34,727 bases of DNA from CAZWDO01 sp964632485 [NCBI: uncultured bacterium]. GTDB taxonomy: Bacteria > JAGOEH01. Below are positions 14,625-24,312 of the stretch, piece by piece. The notes below the pieces were generated by a model. The model was given only the letters and a program-made list of their open reading frames with translations. It had not been told where the DNA came from and did not search any database. How positions within the stretch are numbered: position 1 is the stretch's first letter; every line of letters begins with the position of its first letter. Both the position numbers and the translations under genes were made by a program. The DNA is taken from contig CAZWDO010000031.1 of assembly GCA_964632485.1 (NCBI GenBank), positions 1 through 34,727 of the forward strand, given 5' to 3'.

Positions 14625-15161
14625 TTATTCAAATTTTTTAACGCATTTTGAAGAAAACGTAGAGAGTACCGTAAAGCGTTCATGACCAGAATAACCGGTA
14701 AGGATCATATCCCCACAACGCAACCAGGCATGAGCCGCAAAATTTTCCGGTTTCGTGTTATCCTTTGCCAGACCGAGATAAAGCGTACCTGCAATATCGT
14801 ATCGTTTTAACATCCATTGGGCAGCAATTGCCCTCGGCAGGCAGACCGTTTTCCAAGGAGTGCGGCTTGCGGCAGTCCCAATCGCTCGGCTGATCATCCG
14901 TGCGCGAATCCGGGCGTCAACACCCAGGTAAGAATCCGATTCAGTCATGGATTCACCGATAGTGGACGCTAACCACTTAAATGGAAAAAACAGCAGACAT
15001 ACCCGCGCAACACATACAAATATCCAGGCTTCCACTAACAATTTACGCTCAAACCGCGAACAATAGCGCCATTTGACATAATCACCATAGATATTCGCCA
15101 TCCGTTTACTCATATTCATGGCTAAAAAACGTCTGTTTAATTCTATTGACAGTTCATACAC
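14625..15161 (-). CDS. lasso peptide biosynthesis B2 protein (transglutaminase-like leader peptidase)
   Basis: Protein of up to 178 residues. The N-terminal part has the family's hydrophobic helix (FERKLLVEAWIFVCVARVCLLFFPFKWLAS), and the C-terminal part has the Cys protease core: C107 in PWKTVCLPRAIAAQWMLKR, H144 in FAAHAWLRCG, and D151 as possible third residue. B2 proteins cut the leader from the lasso precursor. The listed start is a GTG with no good ribosome site; ATGs at residues 15, 17 and 21 are equally possible. It is the first gene of the lasso cluster, 52 bases before precursor 2, behind the promoter at 15270-15297. No B1 (RRE) domain is fused to it. Confidence 0.9.
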   Translation of the reverse strand: MYELSIELNRRFLAMNMSKRMANIYGDYVKWRYCSRFERKLLVEAWIFVCVARVCLLFFPFKWLASTIGESMTESDSYLGVDARIRARMISRAIGTAASRTPWKTVCLPRAIAAQWMLKRYDIAGTLYLGLAKDNTKPENFAAHAWLRCGDMILTGYSGHERFTVLSTFSSKCVKKFE

Positions 15162-15537
15162 GATAATCGAAAAGTCATTGCCCCAGCTTCACGGATAACG
15201 ACTTAACCTGTGATTCAAAGTCGGTACAATTGAAATTCTACATTTTTAACACACAAATTATTTAAAACAAATATAATAAAAAATTCCTGAATGTCAAGTA
15301 GATTATCTTTAAAAAGCAGTTTTTCCGGCTAAAATTTATAGTGTTGAAACGAAAAATTCTATATCTTCCGAGAAGCTCATAAATACGGAAACCGGTTCAA
15401 CTGCAACAAATTTCCACATGTCATTTTCAATTTTTATATTCACCTGGAGTTAAATTCAGAATGAGGATGAAATTGATTTCTTCGTTTGTCATCCATTGGA
15501 ATAGCTTAGGGTGGTTACGGCGCATTAACAGATTGCG
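15162..15537. other. 376-base intergenic region between the TPR-cyclase gene and the lasso cluster
   Basis: AT-rich and without a credible reading frame; in particular no B1/RRE-size gene is present on either strand. It holds the lasso promoter (15270-15297) and, just after the cyclase stop, a short GCGCA/TGCGC hairpin without a T run that is too weak to call a terminator. Confidence 0.6.
15270..15297 (-). promoter_or_regulatory. promoter of the lasso peptide cluster
   Basis: On the minus strand TTGACA (15292-15297), a 16-base spacer and TATATT (15270-15275), in an AT-rich context about 100 bases upstream of the B2 gene. Close to the sigma70 consensus. Confidence 0.6.
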
Positions 15538-17571
15538 CTATGCACCCCCACCAAAGTCTTCATCTTCCGCTGACGTTTCCAAACCGGGTCTAACATTTTT
15601 TACAAAGTACATTTTCAAAACGCCTTTACCCTTAACTTCAATCATATTTCGTTCTTCAAAATCAAAACGTCCATCCAGTAGCCGGTAGGTAGTCTCGGAA
15701 ACATTGATTTTCATAGGCAGGGAGTAAGTCTCCATACGGGCAGCCGTGTTAATCGTATCGCCAAACAGGTCATAAATATATTTTTTAATACCCACAACCC
15801 CACCTACTACTGGGCCCGTGTGAACACCCACCCGGATTTTCCACTCAATTTTTGATATCTTGTTGCGATTTTTTAAATATTCGATGATCTCCCATGCGGC
15901 CATCATGATGCTTTCCGCATGGGCCGATGCATTCTCATCTCCGTCCATCCCGCAAACCGCCATATACGCATCTCCGATGGTCTTAATTCGCTCACCGCGA
16001 TGTTTTTCAATAATCGTGTCAAATGCTGTAAAAATATCATTCAACTCATCAATCAGATATGCCGGGTCCAGTTGGGAAGAAATCTTTGTGAAACCGACAA
16101 TATCGGAGAAATAAACAGTAATATTTTCAAATTTTTTGGGGATGGTTTTCCCTTTTTCTTTCAAATCGTTGACAATGCTTATTGGCAGAATATTCAATAG
16201 CAGTTTTTCAGATTTGGCCTTTTCAATCTGAATGATCTCATGAGCAGCGGCCAGTTTCTCCATTGATTGTTTTTTTAGACGGTACCGATTATAGATTAAA
16301 ACTGAAACCAGAATACCCACAAGCATGCCCGCATAACTGAAATTACGCAGTACGCGGGACCGCGAAAGTTGCAGATGCTGGATTTCATTCTCCTGTTTAA
16401 GAATTACGTTTTCTTTTTCCTTTTCCTTCATTTCGTATTCCGCTAATTTTTCAGTTAAAGAGGAATTGTACATAGAATCCAGTGAATAAAATTCCCGGAA
16501 ATGCTCCAAGGCATCCTTGTAATTTTTTTTTATGAAATAGTACTCAAAATAATTTTTGGCAATAATGCTTTTCACCTCATCCAAGCCAATCTCATCCGCC
16601 AGCTTCCCAGCTTGTTCAAGATATTTCCAAACACTGTCCTGCTGCCCGATAGCGAGATAGGAATTCACGATCGATAACCAAGTATAGACACAACCGTATT
16701 TATCATTCTCTTTCAAACGGTAATCTATAACCGACAGGCTGTATTCCAACGCTTTATGATACTCCCCCAGCGAATTATAGAGTAAAGATAGATTGTTGTA
16801 GGTGGAATAGACCCCTTTTTCATCGTGGATTTCTTCTTTCAGTCGAAGAGAACGCAGATAATAAACTTCGGCATTTTTAAGACTATCCATATCTTTATAG
16901 AGTACACCAATATTGTTCAGGGTTCCGGCAGCATTGCGCTTATCATCTTTCGATTCATACAATAGCAGCGCCCGATGATAATACTCAAGGGCCTTGTCAC
17001 AATTTTTAGCTTTTCGATACAGAATTGCCAAATTATTACTAAGCTTAGCGACCAGTAGGGTATCCTCAGCCGTTTCAGCGATTGCCAGGGCGCTGAGATA
17101 AAAATCAAGAGCCCGGGCGTTCTGCCCTCTGCGAGTCGCAATCAATCCCAAACGGTTCAGAATATCCCCTTTCAACCAACCTAACCTGTTTTTTCCCAAG
17201 AGATTTAAAGCCTCTTGCAGCGCTTCTTCGGCCTGCTGATACTGATCGATATTAATATACGCCAGTCCGAGACTGCTTAGAATCAAAACATACAGCGAAT
17301 CATCCGATAAATTCCGGGCGAATGATTTTGCTTGCAGGAGATACTCGATCGATTTATTCGGCTTACTCAAAGAAAAAATACGGGACATTTCAAGGTAAAC
17401 CGCGGGAATTTCATTTCTATTAGTAATCTTAGTTAATTCCGCTTTTAAACTGTCTTCTTTTTTTTGGTCCGCCGGGGATTGACCATGGACATGAATCCAT
17501 CCGCTCAGAAAAAAAACAATCGGCACTAAAAGGGAGTAGCGCCGAAGAGTGAAAAAAGAGAGTAAGCCCAT
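15538..17571 (-). CDS. membrane TPR protein with class III adenylate cyclase domain
   Basis: Protein of 677 residues. A signal peptide (about 1-31, ending VHGQS) is followed by six to eight tetratricopeptide repeats (about 55-365, e.g. LNNIGVLYKDMDSLKNAEVYYLRSL), a transmembrane helix (about 410-428), a coiled coil and a class III nucleotide cyclase domain (about 478-660). The metal ligands D490 (FSDIVGF) and D534 (TIGDAY) are present, as are N608 and R612 of DTINTAARM. The specificity positions are K530 (RIKTIG) and D601 (YDLFGD), the pair found in adenylate rather than guanylate cyclases. The TPR part would be periplasmic and the cyclase cytosolic, so it looks like a receptor producing cAMP. 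Its ligand is unknown. The gene stands alone. Confidence 0.93.
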   Translation of the reverse strand: MGLLSFFTLRRYSLLVPIVFFLSGWIHVHGQSPADQKKEDSLKAELTKITNRNEIPAVYLEMSRIFSLSKPNKSIEYLLQAKSFARNLSDDSLYVLILSSLGLAYINIDQYQQAEEALQEALNLLGKNRLGWLKGDILNRLGLIATRRGQNARALDFYLSALAIAETAEDTLLVAKLSNNLAILYRKAKNCDKALEYYHRALLLYESKDDKRNAAGTLNNIGVLYKDMDSLKNAEVYYLRSLRLKEEIHDEKGVYSTYNNLSLLYNSLGEYHKALEYSLSVIDYRLKENDKYGCVYTWLSIVNSYLAIGQQDSVWKYLEQAGKLADEIGLDEVKSIIAKNYFEYYFIKKNYKDALEHFREFYSLDSMYNSSLTEKLAEYEMKEKEKENVILKQENEIQHLQLSRSRVLRNFSYAGMLVGILVSVLIYNRYRLKKQSMEKLAAAHEIIQIEKAKSEKLLLNILPISIVNDLKEKGKTIPKKFENITVYFSDIVGFTKISSQLDPAYLIDELNDIFTAFDTIIEKHRGERIKTIGDAYMAVCGMDGDENASAHAESIMMAAWEIIEYLKNRNKISKIEWKIRVGVHTGPVVGGVVGIKKYIYDLFGDTINTAARMETYSLPMKINVSETTYRLLDGRFDFEERNMIEVKGKGVLKMYFVKNVRPGLETSAEDEDFGGGA

Positions 17572-17752
17572 GTTCCGATTTCTTTCTGTTTTAGTTTAAT
17601 AGCCAATTCCATCCAAATTTTTTCCGGGATCACGCCCCGATCATCCTGCTCCCTCCGCCGGAATCAATCTACAGTTTCCGATTTTTTAGTTAGTTTCACT
17701 CACGGCTTTCTTGTATCTGCTGGAAGCTTATTCTATTCATTATCCAGTTTTT

Positions 17753-18709
17753 TTAAGGTTTAATTAAAATTACAGCGATATATGCCAGATAGAAAATATT
17801 AAAAAGAATTCCTTCCCAACGTTCAATTTTTCTACCCTTCCCCGTAAAGATAAACATGAATAACAATAAGCTGGCAACTATATTCACCCCCAAATCAAAA
17901 TTTACATTAGCCGGTACTTCCACCGGATAAATTGTGGATGAAACGCCTAGAATAAGAAAGACATTAAATATATTTGACCCCACAATATTGCCGATGGCAA
18001 TATCCACATTGCGTTTCATTGCGGCAATAATCGAAGTAACCATTTCCGGCAATGAAGTACCAAGAGAAACAATCGTCAACGCAATCACTCGTTCTGAAAA
18101 ACCCAATTGAAACGCTAGTTTTGTTGCAAATTGAACAATAATTTTACCTCCCAGCATCAATAAGGCTAACCCCAAACCCATAAACAGGATGGATTTTAAA
18201 GTGGTATAATTTTTTGTTGGAATCTCTTGAGAAAATTCACCACTTTTGATCAATTGGAAATTGTATGAAATGAAAATTAAAAAAAACGAAAGGAGAATAA
18301 TACCATCAATTCTGGAAATCGAAGAGATTGACGCATGGTCAATGATCACATCATTCGCAGTTACAAATAGTATCAAGACAGACATAAGGCAAAGAGGGAC
18401 TTCAATCCATGTCGTATTGGATTTTACCGTAAGCGGGTAGATAATAGCGGATACACCCAAAATTCCCAGTATATTCACTATATTGCTACCCAATACATTA
18501 CCAAGAACGATAGAAGAATTGTGATTGATGGCAGCAAAAATATTCACAACTAGTTCGGGAGCCGACGTACCGAATGACACAATCGTCAAACCGATCACAA
18601 TATTGGGAATGTTGAATCTTTTTGCCAAAGCGGTAGCTGCGTCTACCAGCAAATTACCTCCATAGATTAAGGGAACAAATCCGGACAACAAAAAAATGAG
18701 ACTTAGCAT
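17753..18709 (-). CDS. CaCA-family cation/Ca2+ exchanger (YrbG-like)
   Basis: About 318 residues with ten or so membrane helices and the two inverted alpha repeats of the family: VSFGTSAPELVVN...GNVLGSNIVNILGI and VSLGTSLPEMVTS...GNIVGSNIFNVFLI. The paired GTS(A/L)PE and GNxxGSN motifs form the ion-binding centre of Na+/Ca2+ (or K+-dependent/H+) exchangers. The open frame begins at 18724, but AGGAG lies six bases before the ATG at 18709, so I choose that start. Located in the inner membrane. Which ions it exchanges cannot be read from sequence. It is a single gene with gaps of 180-260 bases on both sides. Confidence 0.93.
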   Translation of the reverse strand: MLSLIFLLSGFVPLIYGGNLLVDAATALAKRFNIPNIVIGLTIVSFGTSAPELVVNIFAAINHNSSIVLGNVLGSNIVNILGILGVSAIIYPLTVKSNTTWIEVPLCLMSVLILFVTANDVIIDHASISSISRIDGIILLSFFLIFISYNFQLIKSGEFSQEIPTKNYTTLKSILFMGLGLALLMLGGKIIVQFATKLAFQLGFSERVIALTIVSLGTSLPEMVTSIIAAMKRNVDIAIGNIVGSNIFNVFLILGVSSTIYPVEVPANVNFDLGVNIVASLLLFMFIFTGKGRKIERWEGILFNIFYLAYIAVILIKP

Positions 18710-18974
18710 ATACACTCCTGACATTATGATAGATAATTTTTATTAGTAAATTTTATAGTACAGTTCCATCAATCAATTACTTTAACATAGGACTCAATTT
18801 TTTACATACATTAAAACATCTTCAGCAGTCGCCATTTTTCAAATCGGATGCGATGACTGGCAAATTCAGTTTTAAAGGAGAGGAGAGTGAAAACTTTGCG
18901 CCCTACCGCCGGACAAATTGCGCGATTCTCACGCTTCCAATGAAATGGCAATAGAAAGAAAAGTAGCATCTATT

Positions 18975-20270
18975 CTATTGATAATCTTTTTTAATCTCGG
19001 CAGTCGGAAAATAATGATTTAAAATTTCCATAAACATTTTACCGTGTTGAGCCATACCGACCGCTCCGGACTGGCACATGCCGACACCATGGCCCCAACC
19101 GGCGCCTTTAAGGATATATTTACTCCCCTGATCCGGATTTTCACTTGTATCAAAATAGAAACAAGAGCTTTTTAGGGGTGGTTTCCAGATCATACGAGTA
19201 CTTAATTCCGATGTAGTAAGGAGGGTATCATGTTCACCGATAAACGCCATGCGGATAATCCGTCCGGATGGCCCGCGTTTGAGCGCTTTCAACGTGATTA
19301 GCTTCCCAACATTTTTCTCCCGATTGACCCAGGCAGTTAACGAATCAGCCGAAGTTTCAACGGTCCAGCGGAAATTGCGTTGGCTCCAGGCAGGCAGGCT
19401 GTCATTGAAATGATAGTTGCACCAAGTATGAGGATTGCCGTCAACCCATTTTCTGACATTTTCTTCCGTAGAAAGATCGATTTTCGAGGTGGTATCGGCA
19501 TCTATGTGGGAGCTCCAATAAGGTACCGGACCCGAACGGTCAGGCCAGACATTTTCGACATTTTCCGAAACGCCCCCGCAATTGGAAGCGAAAAAAGCAT
19601 TGATTGGGCGGCCATTAGCAAACAGGCCCATTCCCCGAGTCGCATCGACTGCCATGTCGGATCGGGCAGTACGATGCGAATTGCCACTGAAAACCTGGCA
19701 ATCCACATCGGCGCAGATATCAAAGTAATCGCCACGATACATGCCGTTATAAAGAGCGACAAAGGTCTCGGACCGTGCAGCCACTGCCTGCGCCTTTAAG
19801 GCTTCCAGCGGTTGTTCCCCTCCCATTTCCGAAGGCAGCACACCATAAAGATACTTCTCCACCGGAAGGCAGACGATGACGTCTATTTTCTGTTCGCTGT
19901 TAATACGAAATTCGATCTCACCGGAATAGGTTCGGTTTTCTATGCCAGCCCACCACCAGCCGATTCCATAAGGAACATCCCGAATCATCAACTTGCCGTC
20001 GCTTTTAGCGCTAACCGCTTGAAACAAGGTATCCTGTAACGGCGTTCCTTGTTGAGAGCCCTTTAATATAAGTTTTCCTTCGGCGCATTTCATGGTGTAA
20101 TATGCCGTATCGGTTATATCTATCCGTTGATTCAGCGTCCAGGGAGCTTTAAACTGAAGCTGAATTTCATCCAGTGTGTAAATCACCCGAACCCGAATAA
20201 CGGGCTCATCCTTAGCCTGACCTACAACAGCAAAAAACATGCACCATATCCAAAAGACTAATTTCCTCAT
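18975..20270 (-). CDS. SpoIID/LytB-domain secreted protein
   Basis: Protein of 431 residues with a signal peptide (MRKLVFWIWCMFFAVVGQA). It carries the SpoIID signature: YLYGVLPSEMGGEQPLEALKAQAVAARSE (about 140-168) with the probable catalytic E148, and the C-terminal GAGWGHGVGMCQSGAVGMAQHGKMFMEILNHYFPTAEI. In Bacillus SpoIID is a lytic transglycosylase that trims denuded peptidoglycan; non-spore-formers carry many homologues with presumed cell wall roles. Additional Cys residues (C187, C191 in DICADVDCQVFSG) may form a disulfide in the periplasm. The start has GGAG seven to eight bases upstream of ATG. Flanking gaps hold nothing I could assign. Confidence 0.92.
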   Translation of the reverse strand: MRKLVFWIWCMFFAVVGQAKDEPVIRVRVIYTLDEIQLQFKAPWTLNQRIDITDTAYYTMKCAEGKLILKGSQQGTPLQDTLFQAVSAKSDGKLMIRDVPYGIGWWWAGIENRTYSGEIEFRINSEQKIDVIVCLPVEKYLYGVLPSEMGGEQPLEALKAQAVAARSETFVALYNGMYRGDYFDICADVDCQVFSGNSHRTARSDMAVDATRGMGLFANGRPINAFFASNCGGVSENVENVWPDRSGPVPYWSSHIDADTTSKIDLSTEENVRKWVDGNPHTWCNYHFNDSLPAWSQRNFRWTVETSADSLTAWVNREKNVGKLITLKALKRGPSGRIIRMAFIGEHDTLLTTSELSTRMIWKPPLKSSCFYFDTSENPDQGSKYILKGAGWGHGVGMCQSGAVGMAQHGKMFMEILNHYFPTAEIKKDYQ

Positions 20271-20417
20271 GAGTTTTCTCCTTGTTTAAACATCATTTTC
20301 TGACTTATTGCCGATTTTAAAATTCCACTTTATAAATATCCGATAGAGATGCCGCACTCCCCCACGAATCAAGATACAAGAGTGTACGGTTCTAATTTTA
20401 TTTGCAAATCTTTTCGT

Positions 20418-23198
20418 TTAATCAGAAATCGAAAACACAATCGACACCGATATTCCACTCACGCTCGACATATTCAGTTTCCCATGAATCTGCTCAGCCA
20501 TCATGTTCACCAATCGCAATCCCATACTCGGCGAATTCATCGGATCTAAGTCCGAAGAAAACCCCACGCCATTATCGGTCACGTTAAATTCAATTGTCTG
20601 CTCACGGGTTAACAGCTCAACTTGAATGATTCCCTCCCTATCAGAAGAGAATGCATATTTTAATGAATTGCTGATTAGCTCATTCAGAATCAAGCCCAAC
20701 GGAACTGCGTATTTGGAAGGCAGATTAATTTTATCAAGCCGGGTAACGAGCCGAATATGCTTTTGATTGATATGATAGGTTTCAAAAATTGAATGGCCTA
20801 ATTCTGCAATATAAACAGACATATCAATACGCGCCAGATCAGGGGACAAATACAATTTATTATAGATTTTTGCCATCGATTGAATTCTGTTGATGGCATT
20901 TTCAAAAATTTCCCTTGACTGAGTTTCATGTAAGCGCTCCATCTCGAGAGCGAGCAAGCTGGAAATGACATTCAGATTATTCTTGACCCGATGTTGGAGT
21001 TCCTTCATCAGAAATTCCTTATGAAGAACCAAAGACTGGAGAGCTTTCTCAGACTGTTGGCGTTCCAGCTCCCCGGCGGACCGGACCGAAACCAATTTCA
21101 ATACATTTTCGATCAAGTGGGGATTGTCAATTGGCAATCGGCTGATCAGGGCGATCAAACCCACAGGCGCTCCCTCGGAATTAATCAGCGTTATTCCCGC
21201 GTAGCCTTCCGCATTCATCTCCTGAAGAACGATGTCCTTAGGGAAAAGATAGCGAACCCGGTTTCGATAACAACATACCGATTTATCGATCACTTTCCCG
21301 CAGGGAGTATCTTTCAATGTATAGGACACATTATCTTCAAATTTACCGTCAAAATAGACGGCTACAGTTTGGGCTACGAAATTTCCCTCCTCCAGACGAT
21401 CGATACAGACATAATCCATTTTCAGCTTTTCAGCCAGGAAACGGGCCAAAGAATTGAAGAAACTTTCCCCCGTTTTCATCCAGCCTCGTTGGGCTAAAAA
21501 CAGATTCGTCTCTTCGATCTCTTTGCGTTCGGAAATATCCGACAATGTTCCGACCATTCGCAATGCCTTCCCATCCGCGTCCCAATCAACCACCCGGCCA
21601 CGGATCGTAACCCACAGCCAACCCCCCGGTTTCGTTTTCAACCGGAGATCAATAACAAAACCCTCGCCATTTTCAACTTTTCGGGCCAGCTCAGTATCCA
21701 CTCGCTCAATATCATCGGGATGCACAAACTGACGCCAGGTAGAGAAATTCTGTGGAAATCCATTGTCTTCATAGCCCAGAATGTTAAAGTATCGGGTATT
21801 TAAAAAAGCTTGGCCAGACTGGATATGCCACTCCCAGAGGCCATCATTAACAGCTTCAAGGGTTAAAGCATAACGCTGCTCCCTATCCTTCATGGCCTGT
21901 TGCGTTAGTTTCAGATCGGTGATATCCCGTGAGATGCCGATGACACTGTTTACCTCACCATTTTCGTCAAATTCCGGACACAATCTAAGTTGAAGATACT
22001 TATCACCACCTATCAACTCAACATCAAATTCAATTATACAGGATTTACCGGTCAGAAACACTTTTTCAATATTTTCGTGCCAGAGTTGGCAGAGATGCTC
22101 CGGGAAACCCAAATCATGATGAGTTTTTCCAACAAATTGTTCAATTGCAACTCCGGTTGCCGTCAATGCGGCCGGATTTCCATATAAATGGCGTCCGGCG
22201 CGATCATAGCGCATAATAAAGTCCGATGTATTTTCGACAATAGCGCGAAATTTTTCCTCGCTTTCCCGCGCCAATTTTTCCAAATTTTTCCGTTCCGTGA
22301 TATCGGTAAACACGACGGCGAATTGATTAGTATCGGGAGTGAACACCCAGGTATTGTAATACTTGTCTAATTCCTTTGAAAAATTTTGATAGGAGAGCGG
22401 TTCTCCCGTACGAACCACTCGATCATACGTATCAATCCAGTATTGCTCCGTTTCTGGCATCACCTCACGGACAGTTTTACCCATTAGATCAGCTACTTTA
22501 ATCCCGGTCAATGCTTCGAAAGCCGGGTTGACTTCCAAAAAACGGTAATCGATGGCGCGTCCCTGCCCATCGTAGATCATCTCATGCAAAGCCACTCCTG
22601 CGATCATATTTTCAAAAAGTAGCCGATAACGGTGTTCATTGATCAATAATGCGTTTCTTGACTCGCGTAATTCAGCATTCACCGCTTCAAATTTATTGTT
22701 GATGGCTTGTAATTCTTCAATTGACGCCTTCAATTCAGCATTCACTTCTTCAATGAGCAATTTCCGGTTCATAATATCCTGTTGGGCATCAAAAAGCTTA
22801 AACGCCATTTTGATTGAAGCGTCAAGCACCGTGATACCAGAATTCTTGACTACATACCCATAGTTGGTAATTTTCTCGGTTTTCTCCACAATCTCCGGTT
22901 CGATATGAGAGGAGAGAAACACGACGGGTAGATTAAACGTTTGCAGGATAATTTGAGCCGCTTTTGTACCGTCCATTCCTTGGCCTAAATCAATATCCAT
23001 TAAAATTAGATCAATTTCATAAAGCGGGGAATTCATGGCATCTATCGCCTTTTCTCCGCTTAATTCATGAATAACACGATACCCCCGGCTGGTGAGCTCC
23101 CGTATTTCCATCATAGCAATAAGCGCTTCATCCTCCACTAAAAGAATTTTTTTCATGGGAATTTTTTCCAAGATTTTCTCCTTTTCAAAATCAAACAT
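20418..23198 (-). CDS. REC-PAS-GAF histidine kinase of the HisKA_2 type
   Basis: Protein of up to 926 residues, cytosolic. Order: receiver domain (about 16-135; VEDE acidic pocket, phospho-acceptor D68 in LILMDID, K118), coiled coil (140-185), PAS domains (about 190-300, 315-430 and 440-560), a GAF-like domain (about 575-710), HisKA_2 dimerisation domain with H736 in KELQHRVKNNLNVISSLL, and HATPase (N839 box LILNELISNSLKYA, DNGVGF, SMGLRLV). Kinases with an N-terminal receiver usually sit in the middle of a phosphorelay. Start choice is open: ATG 23198 lacks a ribosome site, TTG 23171 has AAGGAG six bases upstream, and ATG 23156 begins directly at the receiver domain. A TATAAT-like -10 box lies at 23228-23233. 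Partner output is not obvious; no target gene is adjacent. Confidence 0.93.
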   Translation of the reverse strand: MFDFEKEKILEKIPMKKILLVEDEALIAMMEIRELTSRGYRVIHELSGEKAIDAMNSPLYEIDLILMDIDLGQGMDGTKAAQIILQTFNLPVVFLSSHIEPEIVEKTEKITNYGYVVKNSGITVLDASIKMAFKLFDAQQDIMNRKLLIEEVNAELKASIEELQAINNKFEAVNAELRESRNALLINEHRYRLLFENMIAGVALHEMIYDGQGRAIDYRFLEVNPAFEALTGIKVADLMGKTVREVMPETEQYWIDTYDRVVRTGEPLSYQNFSKELDKYYNTWVFTPDTNQFAVVFTDITERKNLEKLARESEEKFRAIVENTSDFIMRYDRAGRHLYGNPAALTATGVAIEQFVGKTHHDLGFPEHLCQLWHENIEKVFLTGKSCIIEFDVELIGGDKYLQLRLCPEFDENGEVNSVIGISRDITDLKLTQQAMKDREQRYALTLEAVNDGLWEWHIQSGQAFLNTRYFNILGYEDNGFPQNFSTWRQFVHPDDIERVDTELARKVENGEGFVIDLRLKTKPGGWLWVTIRGRVVDWDADGKALRMVGTLSDISERKEIEETNLFLAQRGWMKTGESFFNSLARFLAEKLKMDYVCIDRLEEGNFVAQTVAVYFDGKFEDNVSYTLKDTPCGKVIDKSVCCYRNRVRYLFPKDIVLQEMNAEGYAGITLINSEGAPVGLIALISRLPIDNPHLIENVLKLVSVRSAGELERQQSEKALQSLVLHKEFLMKELQHRVKNNLNVISSLLALEMERLHETQSREIFENAINRIQSMAKIYNKLYLSPDLARIDMSVYIAELGHSIFETYHINQKHIRLVTRLDKINLPSKYAVPLGLILNELISNSLKYAFSSDREGIIQVELLTREQTIEFNVTDNGVGFSSDLDPMNSPSMGLRLVNMMAEQIHGKLNMSSVSGISVSIVFSISD

Positions 23199-23352
23199 CT
23201 ATATCTTTCATCAATTGCTATGAAACAATTATAAAAAATTTGCCTGGTCCAGTTTAGCAAAATCCAAGCAGGCCGAATAGCTCCTTAACGATTTTAGTCC
23301 CATATTTAATAAGAATATAATGAATTTCATTTTAGTACGATTCAGAGGATAA

Positions 23353-24312
23353 TCATCGGCCCACAACAACGCAATTTTTCCCTCCGGCCTTCCCTTCATA
23401 CAATGCGGTATCGGCGATTTTTAAAGTTTTATCAAATAAAAAAAGTTTATTGTGCCCGGCAACGCCAAAAGTCGCTGTCACCCACAACTGGTAAGTATTA
23501 TATTCTAAATTTAATTTTTCCAGTTCTACTCGGATTCTTTCGGCATGTATTTGAGCGCCTGCGCTATCGGTATCCGGAAGTAGTATTAAAAATTCTTCTC
23601 CGCCCCATCGCGAGGGGGTGTCATGCGCCCTCGACAAGCTTTTCAGGATATCAGCGATTCGCCGGAGCACGAAATCACCGCAATCATGGCCATATCGATC
23701 GTTTATAAATTTAAAATTATCAATATCCATTATAATGATAGAAAAGCTGTTTTTCGTTCTTTTTCCTCTGGATGTTTCATCATCAATTTTTTCTAAGATA
23801 TCCCGACGGTTTGAAAGTCCTGTCAACATATCTGTACGTGATAAATAACTAACCTGCTCAAGGGTTTTTTCTAAATCATCTCTTTGCTCTTCAATTTTTT
23901 TATTGGCCGCCTTAAGATCACGAATCGTCTGCTGCAATTTCAGATGATTTTTGACCCGCGCATTTACAATAGAAGGACTTACGGGTTTTACAATATAATC
24001 GACAGCTCCAAGATTTAATCCTTTGGTTTCATCTTCAACCTCATGCATAGCGGAGATAAAAATAATTGGGATTTCCGAAGTAACTGGATTGCCTTTTAGT
24101 TCAGCGCAAACCTCATATCCGTTCAGTTCAGGCATCATGACGTCCAACAAAATCAGGTCTGGTTTTTGTGAAATGGCTAAATCCAGCGCCTTCTTTCCGG
24201 TCATAGCAAAAATGACCATGTAGTCGCTTTTCAGTATCTCATTTAAAATCCTGATATTTTCAGCCATATCATCAACAATTAGTATTTTATGGTTTTTGCT
24301 TTCAGCAGCCAT
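23353..24312 (-). CDS. response regulator with GGDEF domain (diguanylate cyclase)
   Basis: Protein of 319 residues. The receiver domain (about 8-125) has DD acidic pocket, phospho-acceptor D57 in LILLDVMMPELNG and KP at 109-110. A coiled coil links it to a GGDEF domain (about 158-318) with an active site GGEEF (237-241) and an inhibitory I-site RAHD (228-231) five residues before it, so product feedback is expected. It makes cyclic di-GMP. The ATG overlaps the stop of the hybrid kinase gene by 11 bases, so the two proteins are translated together and are almost certainly a phosphorelay pair. A PleD/WspR-like output to biofilm or motility is known for the family, but no effector is in the window. 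Confidence 0.95.
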   Translation of the reverse strand: MAAESKNHKILIVDDMAENIRILNEILKSDYMVIFAMTGKKALDLAISQKPDLILLDVMMPELNGYEVCAELKGNPVTSEIPIIFISAMHEVEDETKGLNLGAVDYIVKPVSPSIVNARVKNHLKLQQTIRDLKAANKKIEEQRDDLEKTLEQVSYLSRTDMLTGLSNRRDILEKIDDETSRGKRTKNSFSIIIMDIDNFKFINDRYGHDCGDFVLRRIADILKSLSRAHDTPSRWGGEEFLILLPDTDSAGAQIHAERIRVELEKLNLEYNTYQLWVTATFGVAGHNKLFLFDKTLKIADTALYEGKAGGKNCVVVGR

